Source: Bacteroidales bacterium (GTDB taxonomy: Bacteria; Bacteroidota; Bacteroidia; Bacteroidales; UBA932). Taken from it: a DNA stretch of 64,000 nucleotides. Positions 31,448-40,284 of the stretch are shown one piece after another. Position numbers and translations under genes: made by a program. Within the stretch, counting starts at the first letter, position 1. Each line of letters starts with the position of its first letter. A model generated the notes under the pieces. It saw only the letters and a list, made by a program, of their open reading frames with translations, searched no databases and had not been told where the DNA came from. The stretch covers positions 1 to 64,000 of the forward strand of contig JAKSJM010000009.1 of NCBI GenBank assembly GCA_024398075.1, in the 5' to 3' direction.

Positions 31448-32223
31448 TGAAAAAAATGTTCGTTCTCGCAGCCCTCTTTGTTTGCTGCGCGATGTGGGGA
31501 CAGGACGCTGTAAGGGATAACTACATTCCTAGGCTTGCTCCAGTACAGGCTTCAGACACCACCAAGGTTCTTTGCATCGGTAATTCCTTTACATACTTCT
31601 ATGATACGCCTCATCATCTGCAGGAGATTGCGGCGTTCGAGGGACATTTCCTGGATGTGACAGTGGCGGTCAAGGGAGGACAGACTTTTGGCGGACATCT
31701 TCTGTACCGTCCTACTTTCGAGGCATTGGTGAAGGGAGGCTATGACTATGTCTTCCTTCAGGACCAGAGCCAGAATCCTGCGCATCTTCTGAGTGAGAAA
31801 AATAAGACTGTACTGGCTGATTTTGAGGCGCTTGTATACGTCGTGAAGAAGTCTTATCCAGAGGGAGTCTGTGTCTTGGAGCGCACATGGTCGTATCCAG
31901 GATCGAAGAATGGCGGCTTCTCTACAGAAAAAGAATTTGACAAGTATCTTCTCAAGGGTGCGAAGAAAATGGCTTCGGCTCTCAAGGTGCCGATGTCTCC
32001 TATCGGTGACGCCTTCAATGTTGTTCGCGCAGAACATCCTGAGATTCCGATGTTTGGACCAGATGATAAGCATCAGTCTCTTGAGGGAACGTACCTCAAG
32101 TCATGCGTGAACTACCTTATGATTTTCGGCAAACCGTTTGGACCGAACCCTTCATCTTGTGACGTTGACCCAGAAATCGCAGCTATACTTCGTTCAGTAG
32201 CTGAAAGGGTCGTCCTGAAATAA
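31447..32223 (+). CDS. DUF4886 SGNH-like secreted protein
   Basis: A 258-aa protein with a signal peptide (cleavage after ~18 aa) and an SGNH-hydrolase-type fold: VLCIGNSFTYFYDTP (block I with candidate nucleophile Ser), VAVKGGQTFGGHL (block II/III Gly), YDYVFLQDQSQNP (block III) and DDKHQSLEGTYL near the C-terminus where the His/Asp pair would lie. Matches the DUF4886 family common in Bacteroidota. Probable periplasmic esterase acting on a glycan or lipid ester; substrate unknown. Confidence 0.82.
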   Translation: MKKMFVLAALFVCCAMWGQDAVRDNYIPRLAPVQASDTTKVLCIGNSFTYFYDTPHHLQEIAAFEGHFLDVTVAVKGGQTFGGHLLYRPTFEALVKGGYDYVFLQDQSQNPAHLLSEKNKTVLADFEALVYVVKKSYPEGVCVLERTWSYPGSKNGGFSTEKEFDKYLLKGAKKMASALKVPMSPIGDAFNVVRAEHPEIPMFGPDDKHQSLEGTYLKSCVNYLMIFGKPFGPNPSSCDVDPEIAAILRSVAERVVLK

Positions 32224-32229
32224 TGCTGC

Positions 32230-33576
32230 ATGGTAGAGGTCAGGACTGACAATGCTACAGTAAAGGGCATACAGGCGGATGGCGTCTGTGTGTTCCGTGG
32301 GCTTGTATATGCGAGATATGAGCGTTTCAAGCCGTCCGTCAAGGAGCCGCTGCAGGGCGCGGTTGACGCGACGCGCTTCGGCACTCTGTGCCCGCAGCGC
32401 TCGTCACGTCTCGCCGCCTTGCTGGGCGACGTCGACGGCCTCTCGGTCGCCGAGGGCTCCCTCTGCCTCTCCATCTATGCCCCGGATACTATCTTAGGGC
32501 AAACGTCATCTGTGTCATTGGACGGCTCTGGGCACCCCCTGAAGCCCGTCATGGTGTGGATTCATGGTGGAGCGTACCTGACAGGCGGCAGCGAGGACCC
32601 GCGATACGGGGCCGAGCGCCTCGTGCGTACCGGCGATGTGGTGGTGGTGAAGATTTCCTATCGCCTGGGCGCGAGCGGATACCTTTGGGATCCGCAGAGC
32701 GGCATCGCCAATCTAGGTCTTGGTGACCAATGGACGGCGCTGGAGTGGATACACGAGAACATTGCCGCTTTCGGTGGCGATCCTCAAGATGTTACTCTTT
32801 TTGGTCAGTCAGCAGGTGCGCACTCCATTCAGTCGCTTATCGCTACCTTCGGTGAGCATTGTAAGCCGGAAGCATTGTTCCACAAGGCTATCCTGCAGAG
32901 TTCTCCGGTCGGCATCATCATGTCGCCGCGCGAAGCATCCCGGATCGCTCGCGCTTTCAGGAAGAAGCTCGCAGCGGTCTGTTCGCAGGATCCTGCCTAC
33001 CCCTCGTCGGCCGCCCTTGCATCGCCTGGCTCGTTTGAACCGCTTCTCGCGTCAACATTGCTACAGTCCGCCTCAATGGAGCAGCTTCTGGATGCTCAGG
33101 CCGCAGTAGCCGGCATGCACACGGGCATGACCTTCATGCCAGTTCTTCCTGACTGTACGAATGTGCCGGCAGAAGCATCTGGTCTTAAGGTAGTTGTGGG
33201 CTATGCTGCACAGGATGCATCTCCGTTTGTAATGGGGACTCTGGGACGCCTTGGTAGCACGCTCGTAGGGCGCGCTGTAGTGTCCATGGTGACTCGCAAA
33301 CTTTTCTCGTCAGCAGGTCTTCGCTACGCCGAGAAGCTTCGCGCTGCCGGCATCCAAGTCGAGACTTACAAGATAAGCTGGGCTCCAGCAGGTAGCCGTT
33401 TCGGCGCATGTCACTGCATCGAACTCCCATTCATCCTCGGTGACTACGAAGACTGGACTAGCGCCGAAATGCTCCAAGGCATGACCCGCGCCGAGTTCGA
33501 TACGAACAGCGCCTCATGCCTCCACTCCTGGACCGCCTTCGCCCGTACTGGCCATTTTCCGCCACTCTCCCTGTAA
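32230..33576 (+). CDS. carboxylesterase type B
   Basis: A 448-aa alpha/beta hydrolase of the carboxylesterase B family: N-terminal FRGLVYARYERF, oxyanion-hole VWIHGGAYLTGG, nucleophile elbow FGQSAGAHS, and candidate His in CHCIELPF. Shorter than eukaryotic relatives but within the bacterial para-nitrobenzyl-esterase range. No signal peptide, so cytoplasmic. Its start is 6 nt after the DUF4886 gene. GC content is higher than in the preceding gene. Natural substrate unknown. Confidence 0.88.
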   Translation: MVEVRTDNATVKGIQADGVCVFRGLVYARYERFKPSVKEPLQGAVDATRFGTLCPQRSSRLAALLGDVDGLSVAEGSLCLSIYAPDTILGQTSSVSLDGSGHPLKPVMVWIHGGAYLTGGSEDPRYGAERLVRTGDVVVVKISYRLGASGYLWDPQSGIANLGLGDQWTALEWIHENIAAFGGDPQDVTLFGQSAGAHSIQSLIATFGEHCKPEALFHKAILQSSPVGIIMSPREASRIARAFRKKLAAVCSQDPAYPSSAALASPGSFEPLLASTLLQSASMEQLLDAQAAVAGMHTGMTFMPVLPDCTNVPAEASGLKVVVGYAAQDASPFVMGTLGRLGSTLVGRAVVSMVTRKLFSSAGLRYAEKLRAAGIQVETYKISWAPAGSRFGACHCIELPFILGDYEDWTSAEMLQGMTRAEFDTNSASCLHSWTAFARTGHFPPLSL

Positions 33577-33589
33577 TCCTTCTCCCTTG

Positions 33590-33695
33590 CGCAGCTGTGA
33601 CCACTAAGCCCCCTTGCGCAGCTGTGGCGCCTGTGTGGCTGTTTCCGTGCGCAAGTGTCCGGCATTGCCCGTTTCTGCTCGCAAGTGTAAGGGGG
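33590..33695. repeat. dispersed TGCGCAAG-type intergenic repeat
   Basis: Between two convergent genes: CCCTTGCGCAGCTGTG-like words occur twice in tandem (33590s and 33610s), then GTGCGCAAGTGTCCGG and CTCGCAAGTGT in related form. The 15-mer CTTGCGCACGGAAAC, read on the minus strand here, is also at about 12830 in the other repeat block. A small dispersed repeat family is inferred. Confidence 0.6.
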
Positions 33696-34799
33696 CTATG
33701 AGAGTAGCTGGCGGAAAAGCTCGGCCCAGTCGGGAGCGACTGGGGCGGCTGGATCTGCAGCAGGCAGCGCCTTGAATGAAGAGAGATCGCCACTGAGGAT
33801 GTCCCTCATGGCGTCGGCGAGCGCTGACGCCGAGCGAGGCTCGACGAAGCGCACCAGAGGCGCGCCTGCGGCCGTTTCATGGGCGTATGGGATGTCGGGC
33901 AGAATCATTGGCCGGCCTGTCGGCGCGAATTCGCTGATAGGTAGCCCCCAGGTCTCTATGCGCGACGGGAAGGCGAGAGCTGCGGCCTCAGAATAGATGC
34001 GATCGAGTTCTTTGCGACTCACGAAGCCGTGGAAGTCAATCGCTTCCACTTCGCCCCAGTTTGTTTTCAGCCATTGCGCATATTTGTTTTCGGCACCGTT
34101 TATGGTCAGGATGACCTTGAAGCGTCCACGTCCTAGCTCATTTTCAAGAATGGAGGCTGCTTCGCAGAGCGTCTCGAAACCCTTGTGGCAGTCTGGTGTG
34201 GCGGGGAAAATGAATGTCGGCACAGCCGTCGGAGCGCACCAATGCGCAGACGAGGCTGTGGCCTGGCCACCATCAGGCCTTGCCACAATGATGCGCTCCG
34301 ATGGGAACTTCAGCATTTTCGCGAGCCCGTCCCTGAACCAGCTGGTTTGAACTACCAGGTGGTCGTTGGCGTGAACATTGATCCTGTACGCAAAGCGTGT
34401 GAACAATGAAAACGCCACTATCTTTGGATCGAATTTAAGATCTTGAATATCAGTTTTTAAGAATGGGAATGAGGTGTGGCAGTACACTGCTCTGCGCTCA
34501 GCCTTAACGATAGGCGTAGTGTCATGAAGCGAAAACCAGAGATATACAGGAGACAGTTTCTTGGAGATGCCATTCATGGTCACATACTCGGCCCAGAGAC
34601 GCCGGCCCCAGCTCTTCACGCACCACGGCATCTCGATGTACTCGATGCCGTCGTACTCGCAGAGCTTGCGGTCATGCACGAGGGCCACCACCCTGAACTG
34701 CTGAGTAAGTGAGGACAAGTACGCCAGGCACTGCCTCAAGATGGTGAGTGTGCCACCCTTGCGGATGTTGACGGCTGAAATGACTATGGTTTTCTTCAT
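33696..34799 (-). CDS. glycosyltransferase family 1 / GT4-like
   Basis: A 367-aa protein from the ATG at 34799. GT-B fold: N-terminal KKTIVISAVNIRKGGTLTIL and a C-terminal UDP/GDP-sugar-binding half with FPATPDCHKGFETLCEA, FHGFVSRKELDRIYSEAAALAFPSRIETWGLPISEFAPTGRP. Retaining glycosyltransferase of polysaccharide assembly. Monocistronic on the minus strand, divergent from the exopolysaccharide operon. A TATCTTTG (minus strand, 34813-34806) lies only 7 nt before the ATG, so the transcript may be nearly leaderless or another promoter is used. Confidence 0.85.
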   Translation of the reverse strand: MKKTIVISAVNIRKGGTLTILRQCLAYLSSLTQQFRVVALVHDRKLCEYDGIEYIEMPWCVKSWGRRLWAEYVTMNGISKKLSPVYLWFSLHDTTPIVKAERRAVYCHTSFPFLKTDIQDLKFDPKIVAFSLFTRFAYRINVHANDHLVVQTSWFRDGLAKMLKFPSERIIVARPDGGQATASSAHWCAPTAVPTFIFPATPDCHKGFETLCEAASILENELGRGRFKVILTINGAENKYAQWLKTNWGEVEAIDFHGFVSRKELDRIYSEAAALAFPSRIETWGLPISEFAPTGRPMILPDIPYAHETAAGAPLVRFVEPRSASALADAMRDILSGDLSSFKALPAADPAAPVAPDWAELFRQLLS

Positions 34800-34848
34800 G
34801 CACCGCAAAGATACGAAAAGAATCCATCAAATTTCAGATAATAATGGT

Positions 34849-34856
34849 TATATTTG
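34849..34856 (+). promoter_or_regulatory. -7 box of the exopolysaccharide operon
   Basis: TATATTTG matches TAnnTTTG, 34 nt before the PqqD-like start codon. No good -33 TTTG lies at the usual distance. Confidence 0.45.
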
Positions 34857-34890
34857 TAGGTCTATGTCGTTATGTTAAAGGACTTTGGTT

Positions 34891-35160
34891 ATGAAGATTA
34901 AAGATGGACTCAGACTGAGGAAACTAGGTCGTAGATATATGCTGGTTCGCACTACTGCGGAGCGTGCTGACATGTCGGAGGTCTTTACCTTCAACGAGAC
35001 AGCTGCATTCATTTTCGAAAAGGCTCTGGATGCCGGCCAAGTAGATGCAGAGTCATTGGTCAAAAGCCTGACTGAAGAATACGAGGTGGACGAGGATATC
35101 GCCAGGAGAGACATCATGGCTATCCTGGATGAGTGGAAGAATAACGGAATAGTCGGGTAG
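34891..35160 (+). CDS. PqqD-like peptide-binding (RRE-type) protein
   Basis: An 89-aa protein from ATG 34891 with the PqqD/RiPP-recognition-element layout: three N-terminal beta strands (LRLRKLGRRYMLVRT) and a helix-rich end with FNETAAFIFEKALDAG and LVKSLTEEYEVDEDIARRDIMAILDEWKNNGIV. PqqD folds bind leader peptides and present them to modifying enzymes. It heads an operon with a nucleotidyltransferase and an HprK-like kinase, not with PQQ genes. The stop overlaps the next start by one base. No precursor peptide is evident nearby. Confidence 0.85.
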   Translation: MKIKDGLRLRKLGRRYMLVRTTAERADMSEVFTFNETAAFIFEKALDAGQVDAESLVKSLTEEYEVDEDIARRDIMAILDEWKNNGIVG

Positions 35161-36176
35161 TGAATCTTTCGGTGACAGATAGGGCCCTTCTCACCCTGGT
35201 GAGGTCCGGACTTTGGGAGTGCGAGGTGGATAACCCCAGCGCTCTGTGTCTTAGTACCGATCAGTGGGCAGAGGTGTTTCGTCGCGCAAAGAGCCAGACT
35301 GTCCAGGGGCTTCTTTGGCAAGCACTTGACAGACTTGATGACGAGCTCCTTATGCCTGCAGGACCATTGCTCGGAGAACTCGCGGTACAGATAGACAGGC
35401 TGGAGAAGGACAGTGAGAAGATGCTGAAAGAGGTGAAGGCTATCTTCCAGGAGATGGAGGCAGAAGGACTTCATCCCGTGCTGCAGAAGGGACTTGCTGT
35501 CGCGAGCCTGTATGAGAGACCGAAGCTTCGCGCTTGCGGAGACATTGACATATACCTGCCTGCTGAGGAGCATAAAAGAGCTGTGCCGAAAGGCGCGAAA
35601 AAAACCTCAGATGGGGGAGTGCTCTATGAGAGAAATGGCATAGATGTCGAGCTGCATAGCCAGCTGCTTGATATTGATGCGCCTGGAGCGAAGAAGGTGG
35701 TAGACGGACTCATTGGTTCAGAGGGCTTCGAGAAAGAGAAGTTCTGGACGACGACCTCGCCGCTGCTCACGCTGCTGCTGCTGGATGCGCACATACTCAA
35801 GCACGCTATGGGCTGGGGCATTGGCCTTCGTCAGCTGTGTGATTACGCCAGGGCGAGGAAGGTGCTCAAGTACGACGAAAGTGCATTTCGCGCCGCCTGC
35901 GAGCAGCTTGGCATCGCGAAATGGACGGAGACTCTCGATTCATTCTGCGAGAACTTCCTTTATATGGGCAGTCGCGCTACAGCAGATGAGTTAGTGGAAG
36001 AACTGCTTGACAAGGTCCTTCGTGGAGGAAACTTCGGCAAGGAATTCCGCGATAGCGTGAGCCCAGTGAAGACTGCTCGCGCCCTTCAGAAAGGTTTCGA
36101 TTTCTCCAGAAAGGTGGCTCCCAAGGAAGCCATTTGGCATTTTATATCGCTGATCAAGGGAAGGCTAAGAAGATGA
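35160..36176 (+). CDS. nucleotidyltransferase family protein (NTP_transf_5)
   Basis: A 338-aa protein beginning with GTG that overlaps the previous stop. HPVLQKGLAVASLYERPKLRACGDIDIYL (about 105-132) gives the KG...R..GD-x-D signature of the NTP_transf_5 group (metal ligands D128 and D130). The helical rest is typical of the family. These enzymes are seen beside HprK-like kinases and PqqD-like proteins in lasso-peptide and exosortase-type loci; their reaction is not settled. The stop codon overlaps the kinase start (ATGA). Confidence 0.82.
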   Translation: MNLSVTDRALLTLVRSGLWECEVDNPSALCLSTDQWAEVFRRAKSQTVQGLLWQALDRLDDELLMPAGPLLGELAVQIDRLEKDSEKMLKEVKAIFQEMEAEGLHPVLQKGLAVASLYERPKLRACGDIDIYLPAEEHKRAVPKGAKKTSDGGVLYERNGIDVELHSQLLDIDAPGAKKVVDGLIGSEGFEKEKFWTTTSPLLTLLLLDAHILKHAMGWGIGLRQLCDYARARKVLKYDESAFRAACEQLGIAKWTETLDSFCENFLYMGSRATADELVEELLDKVLRGGNFGKEFRDSVSPVKTARALQKGFDFSRKVAPKEAIWHFISLIKGRLRR

Positions 36177-37036
36177 CACATCGTTACAATGTAGCAGGAA
36201 TCACATTTGCGGTCGCGCTCCCGGAAGGGGTGTCGGCTGAGGTGCTTCCGTCATTCGCGCCATTTGTCGCTGCAGATGCGGCGGAGGATGCTTTTTTCTT
36301 CGATGCTTCGGCGTCATTTGATCTTCCTGGAGATGCGTCGTGCATACTCATGGACTCGAATGACATGGGCGTGTCGCGAGTATTTGACAGCCCCTCGTGG
36401 GAGGGCTTCTTCGTGGAGCTCACTTTCGCTGGCACAAGCCACCTGATGCGCGTGGATGCTGGTTTCAGGCGTGGCGAAGGCTGTCTGAAGTGGGATGACC
36501 CATACGCAGGTCTGGTGCTTGGTTCCATGCTGAGGATCACTTTTGCCCAGGTAGCGCTTTCGTACGGGGCCATTTCGCTCCATTCGTCATGCGTGGTAAA
36601 TGAAGGGCGTGCCTATCTTTTCATGGGCACCAGCGGCACCGGCAAGAGCACGCATTCGCGCCTGTGGATGAAGGCATTCCCGGGAACGATGCTGCTCAAT
36701 GATGACAACCCAGCCATACGCGTTGAGGGCGATGTGGTCAATGCTTACGGTACCCCGTGGAGCGGCAAGACCCATTGTTACAAGAACCTCAGGTTTCCGG
36801 TGGGTGGTATAGTGAGGCTTTCGCAGGCTCCGGCCAATGTGTTCGTGAGAAAAAAGGATGTCGAAGGTTTCCTTGAGGTATATCAAGGCTGTTCCGTGCT
36901 TCGCACAGATGGTGCTTTGCATGATCAGCTTTGCGATGCCTTGATGCAGGTGATAGAAATGGTTCCAGTAGGGCATCTTGAGTGCCTTCCGGATGAAGAT
37001 GCGGCACGTGTGTGCCGTGATGGACTAATTGTATAG
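36173..37036 (+). CDS. HprK-like P-loop kinase
   Basis: A 287-aa protein from the ATG at 36173 (ATGA overlap with the previous gene). P-loop MGTSGTGKST (151-160), LLNDDNP (174-180) and YGTPWSGKT (192-200) match HPr kinase-like/PEP-carboxykinase-like proteins of the group that phosphorylates peptides or small molecules rather than HPr. No HPr is encoded nearby. The N-terminal ~120 aa are beta-rich. Third member of the PqqD / nucleotidyltransferase / kinase trio. Substrate unknown; a modified peptide or a glycan precursor are the main options. Confidence 0.85.
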   Translation: MTHRYNVAGITFAVALPEGVSAEVLPSFAPFVAADAAEDAFFFDASASFDLPGDASCILMDSNDMGVSRVFDSPSWEGFFVELTFAGTSHLMRVDAGFRRGEGCLKWDDPYAGLVLGSMLRITFAQVALSYGAISLHSSCVVNEGRAYLFMGTSGTGKSTHSRLWMKAFPGTMLLNDDNPAIRVEGDVVNAYGTPWSGKTHCYKNLRFPVGGIVRLSQAPANVFVRKKDVEGFLEVYQGCSVLRTDGALHDQLCDALMQVIEMVPVGHLECLPDEDAARVCRDGLIV

Positions 37037-37038
37037 AG

Positions 37039-38310
37039 ATGAAAAAGCTTTTTGTCGTGATATTCCTGGGAGTGGTGATGAGCATGTTCTTTTTCCCATT
37101 CTCTTTCACTTTTCTCCCGACTTCCTTGAACACCAAGATGATACTTGCTGTTCTGGGACTCGTCATGTTTGCTTATGATTCCATCCAAAATCATGGCATG
37201 ATGTTCTCCAGGGAGACTCTGTATGCGGCGGTCATCGCTGCCATCTTCTCTGTGTCGTGCTTTTTCTCGGTTACTGTCAATAATACCAATGACTCCTCGT
37301 ACTCTTCGTACATTGTGTCTTTTTTTGTCTGGTATTTCTCTGCGTATTCCGTATGCTCGTTATTCAGATGGTATTATGAAAAGCTGAGTCTCAGGACCCT
37401 AACCGTGTATCTGACATGGGTGGCGGTGGCACAGTGCATCCTGGCCCAGATGATTGACAACATACCAGCCTTCCAGGTACTTGTAGACAGCATAGTCGAG
37501 CAGGGAGCTGCACATCTTCGTGAAATTAACCGTCTGTACGGTATCGGCGCAGCGCTGGATCCTGCTGGAGTACGCTTCTCGATAATCCTCCTTCTTCTCG
37601 GCTGGCTGATCGTAAGAGATGGCGAGGATTCCGAAAAGATATCTGGTCTGTGGGGATATTATCTTGCTTTCATAATCATTGTGGTTCTTGGAAACATGAT
37701 TTCCCGTACCACCACCGTCGGTGCATGCCTGGGGCTTGGCTACATCGTGGTATATGCCCTTGGAAACATGAGTCAGGATGTCAAGGTAAGCCAGCTTAAG
37801 TCTGTGGCCATAATCATCGCCCTTTTGGGCCTTCTGATACCATTGGGAGTCTATCTGTACAATCACAATCAGAACATTCATGACAACCTCAGATTCGCGT
37901 TTGAAGGATTCTTCAACTGGATTGAGACAGGCGAGTGGAGAACTGATTCCACAGACAAGCTGAATGCCGTGATGTGGGTTTGGCCTGAAGATATGCGTAC
38001 ATGGATCATAGGATCTGGATACTTCGAGGGATGGATCTACAGTACAGATATCGGCTACTGCCGATTCATCCTTTATTGTGGACTGCTGGGTTTCAGCATC
38101 TTTTCTCTTTTCTTTGTGTACAATGCATACGCATTTTCCACCAGGTATGAGGGTGTCGGACTGCTGGCCCTTCTTCTTCTTTCGATGACTTTCATCATCT
38201 GGCTGAAGGTGTCGACGGATATCTTCATGATATACGCTTTGTTCCTCTGTGCGGACGATATTATCGATGACAGTGAGATAGAGGAAGAACTTGATGAGAT
38301 TGAGGAATAA
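37039..38310 (+). CDS. O-antigen ligase/polymerase-like membrane protein
   Basis: A 423-aa protein with about ten to eleven transmembrane segments and a large periplasmic loop around 290-340 (EWRTDSTDKLNAVMWVWPEDMRTW, IIGSGYFEGW), the arrangement of Wzy/WaaL-type proteins, and an acidic C-terminal tail. Predicted to polymerise or transfer lipid-linked glycan units on the periplasmic side of the inner membrane. Lies between the HprK-like kinase (2-nt gap) and a glycosyltransferase (3-nt gap), clearly part of one operon. Confidence 0.82.
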   Translation: MKKLFVVIFLGVVMSMFFFPFSFTFLPTSLNTKMILAVLGLVMFAYDSIQNHGMMFSRETLYAAVIAAIFSVSCFFSVTVNNTNDSSYSSYIVSFFVWYFSAYSVCSLFRWYYEKLSLRTLTVYLTWVAVAQCILAQMIDNIPAFQVLVDSIVEQGAAHLREINRLYGIGAALDPAGVRFSIILLLLGWLIVRDGEDSEKISGLWGYYLAFIIIVVLGNMISRTTTVGACLGLGYIVVYALGNMSQDVKVSQLKSVAIIIALLGLLIPLGVYLYNHNQNIHDNLRFAFEGFFNWIETGEWRTDSTDKLNAVMWVWPEDMRTWIIGSGYFEGWIYSTDIGYCRFILYCGLLGFSIFSLFFVYNAYAFSTRYEGVGLLALLLLSMTFIIWLKVSTDIFMIYALFLCADDIIDDSEIEEELDEIEE

Positions 38311-38313
38311 GCC

Positions 38314-39426
38314 ATGAAGATACTGCAGCTGGGAAAGTTCTACCCTATCAGGGGAGGCGTGGAAAAGGTCATGTGGGACCTTACGAAGGGAATTTCCTCG
38401 AGAGGGATAGACTGTGACATGCTCTGCGCAACCCTGGAAGATGAGAATACCATTGACTTCGGGGAGCATGGGCATGTTTTCTGCGTGAAGGCATTGGCCA
38501 AGAAAGCCGCTACGATGCTGTCTCCTGCGATGGTGGCAAGGCTGCGCCGGATAGCCGGGGATTATGACATCATTCATGTGCATCATCCGGATCCTATGGC
38601 GTGCTTGGCGCTGATGCTGAGTGGCTACAAGGGCAAGGTCGTTCTTCATTGGCACAGCGACATCCTTTCCCAGAAAGTGTTGCTCGCTTTCTATGAGCCA
38701 CTTCAGCGATGGCTCATAAAGCGCGCCGACCTCATAGTGGGTACTACACCGGTGTATGTCCAGAATGCGCCTGCTCTGAAGGATGTGCAGCATAAGGTAA
38801 CCTATCTTCCCATAGGCGTCGAGGATGTTTCGAAGACACCGTCTTGCACTCCGGATTTGCTTGAAAAACTACAGGGGAAAAAGATAGTGTTTTCTTTGGG
38901 AAGGCTTGTTCCTTACAAGGGGTACACCTATCTAGTGGATGCTGCATCGTATCTCAATGATAGTTATCATGTGGTTATCGGTGGTGATGGCCCTCTTAGA
39001 GAAATACTTGAAAAACAAATAGTTGACTCTGGTCTTGGCGACAAGGTCACCCTGCTTGGACGCGTGAGCGATGAAGAGCTGCCTGCATGGTATCAGAGCT
39101 GTAGCCTTTTCTGCCTCAGTTCCATCTGGAAGACAGAGGCCTTCGCGATCGTGCAGGTTGAGGCCATGAGCTGCGCGAAGCCTGTCGTGGCCACCTCTAT
39201 CCCGGATTCGGGAGTGTCATGGGTCAATGCTCACGGTGTTTCAGGGCTCAATGTCCCACCGGAGGACCCGCATGCATTGGCAAATGCCATCATGGACATT
39301 TGTGAGGAAAAGACCAGGTACGACGTCTTTTGTGCCAATGCCAGGGCTCGTTTCGAAACGGTTTTTGGATTTGATAGTATGATTGACGGATGCATTGGGC
39401 TGTATCAGAGCATTTTGTCAAAATAA
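38314..39426 (+). CDS. glycosyltransferase family 4
   Basis: A 370-aa GT-B glycosyltransferase: N-terminal ILQLGKFYPIRGGVEKVMWDL, middle IIHVHHPDP, and C-terminal FSLGRLVPYKGYTYLVDA, GDGPLR, and LSSIWKTEAFAIVQVEAMSCAKPVVAT with the E-x7-E-type donor motif. It transfers a sugar from a nucleotide donor to the growing repeat unit on the cytoplasmic face. Part of the exopolysaccharide operon; likely acts just upstream of the Wzy-like protein. Confidence 0.92.
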   Translation: MKILQLGKFYPIRGGVEKVMWDLTKGISSRGIDCDMLCATLEDENTIDFGEHGHVFCVKALAKKAATMLSPAMVARLRRIAGDYDIIHVHHPDPMACLALMLSGYKGKVVLHWHSDILSQKVLLAFYEPLQRWLIKRADLIVGTTPVYVQNAPALKDVQHKVTYLPIGVEDVSKTPSCTPDLLEKLQGKKIVFSLGRLVPYKGYTYLVDAASYLNDSYHVVIGGDGPLREILEKQIVDSGLGDKVTLLGRVSDEELPAWYQSCSLFCLSSIWKTEAFAIVQVEAMSCAKPVVATSIPDSGVSWVNAHGVSGLNVPPEDPHALANAIMDICEEKTRYDVFCANARARFETVFGFDSMIDGCIGLYQSILSK

Positions 39427-39431
39427 TTGCT

Positions 39432-39439
39432 TAACTTTG
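39432..39439 (+). promoter_or_regulatory. internal promoter before the export genes (-7 box)
   Basis: TAACTTTG in the gap after the glycosyltransferase gene. A transcription start near 39446 would exclude an ATG at 39441 and favours the start at 39471. No TTTG at 19-21 nt. Confidence 0.4.
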
Positions 39440-39470
39440 TATGATTTATCAGAAAGTAATCAAAGAAAGT

Positions 39471-40277
39471 ATGAGAAAATATTTGCTCCTCATTCTGGCT
39501 GTTGCCGCTATGGTGGTCTCATCATGCGGCTCATATAAGCGTACAGCCTATCTTCAGGATATGAAGGCGAATGAAAGGTATCCTGTTTCTACAGAAAATA
39601 TGGTGGTCGTGCGAAGTGGCGACAAACTTTCCATAGTCGTATCTGGCAGTTCTCCGGCCCTTGCCGCACCATTCAACCTTGTAAGACCAATGCCTACTTA
39701 TGATCCTGCATCGGGTGAGTCCAGATATTCAGTTAAGGATACAGAGGATGGACCTCAGTATCTTGTGGATCAGAATGGCAACATAGAGTTCCCTATCCTT
39801 GGAGATGTGCATGTCGGTGGCATGTCCCTGACTCAGGTCAAGGATGAGATTACCATGCGCATCCAGGAGAGAAATCTCCTCAGGGAGCCTATTGTTCAGG
39901 TTAGCTTCGTGAATTTCCAGATCACTATGCTAGGAGAGATCGGAGCGGGCAACTTTGTTATCAACGAGCCGGGAGTGAATATCTTCCAGGCGATAGCGAT
40001 GGCAGGTGACCTCAGTGACAATGCTAACAGAAAGGATATAATGGTGGTCAGAACGGAAGGAAATGAGAGAATCGTTTATTCCCTGGACATTACCAGCAAG
40101 AAGATATATGATTCTCCAGCCTTCTATCTTCGCCAGAATGATATGGTGTATGTGAAACCGGACAAGACCAAGCTTGACTCCAAGGCGGAGAATATCTACA
40201 GATTCTTCACCATGGGTGTCTCTACCGTGTCGATGCTCTCTACATTCGCATTGTTATTTAAAGTTTATAGCAACTAG
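39471..40277 (+). CDS. polysaccharide export lipoprotein (Wza-like)
   Basis: A 268-aa lipoprotein from the ATG at 39471 with signal peptide and lipobox VSSC (cysteine about 20). Poly-export (PES) domain: VVRSGDKLSIVVSG and YLVDQNGNIEFPILGDVHVGGMSLTQVKDEI; then an SLBB-like part (QITMLGEIGAGNFVINEPGVNIFQAIAMAGDL) and a C-terminal hydrophobic helix. Forms the outer-membrane channel for polysaccharide with the tyrosine kinase encoded next. Shorter than E. coli Wza, usual for Bacteroidota. Confidence 0.93.
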   Translation: MRKYLLLILAVAAMVVSSCGSYKRTAYLQDMKANERYPVSTENMVVVRSGDKLSIVVSGSSPALAAPFNLVRPMPTYDPASGESRYSVKDTEDGPQYLVDQNGNIEFPILGDVHVGGMSLTQVKDEITMRIQERNLLREPIVQVSFVNFQITMLGEIGAGNFVINEPGVNIFQAIAMAGDLSDNANRKDIMVVRTEGNERIVYSLDITSKKIYDSPAFYLRQNDMVYVKPDKTKLDSKAENIYRFFTMGVSTVSMLSTFALLFKVYSN

Positions 40278-40284
40278 TCTGAAT

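Noticed and set aside
34891..37036. A lasso-peptide biosynthetic cluster
   Set aside because: No cyclase (asparagine-synthetase-like), no leader peptidase of the B2 type and no precursor peptide is seen; only the accessory trio is present.
37399..38793. A 464-codon open frame on the minus strand
   Set aside because: It is antisense to the O-antigen polymerase-like and glycosyltransferase genes and has no domain pattern.
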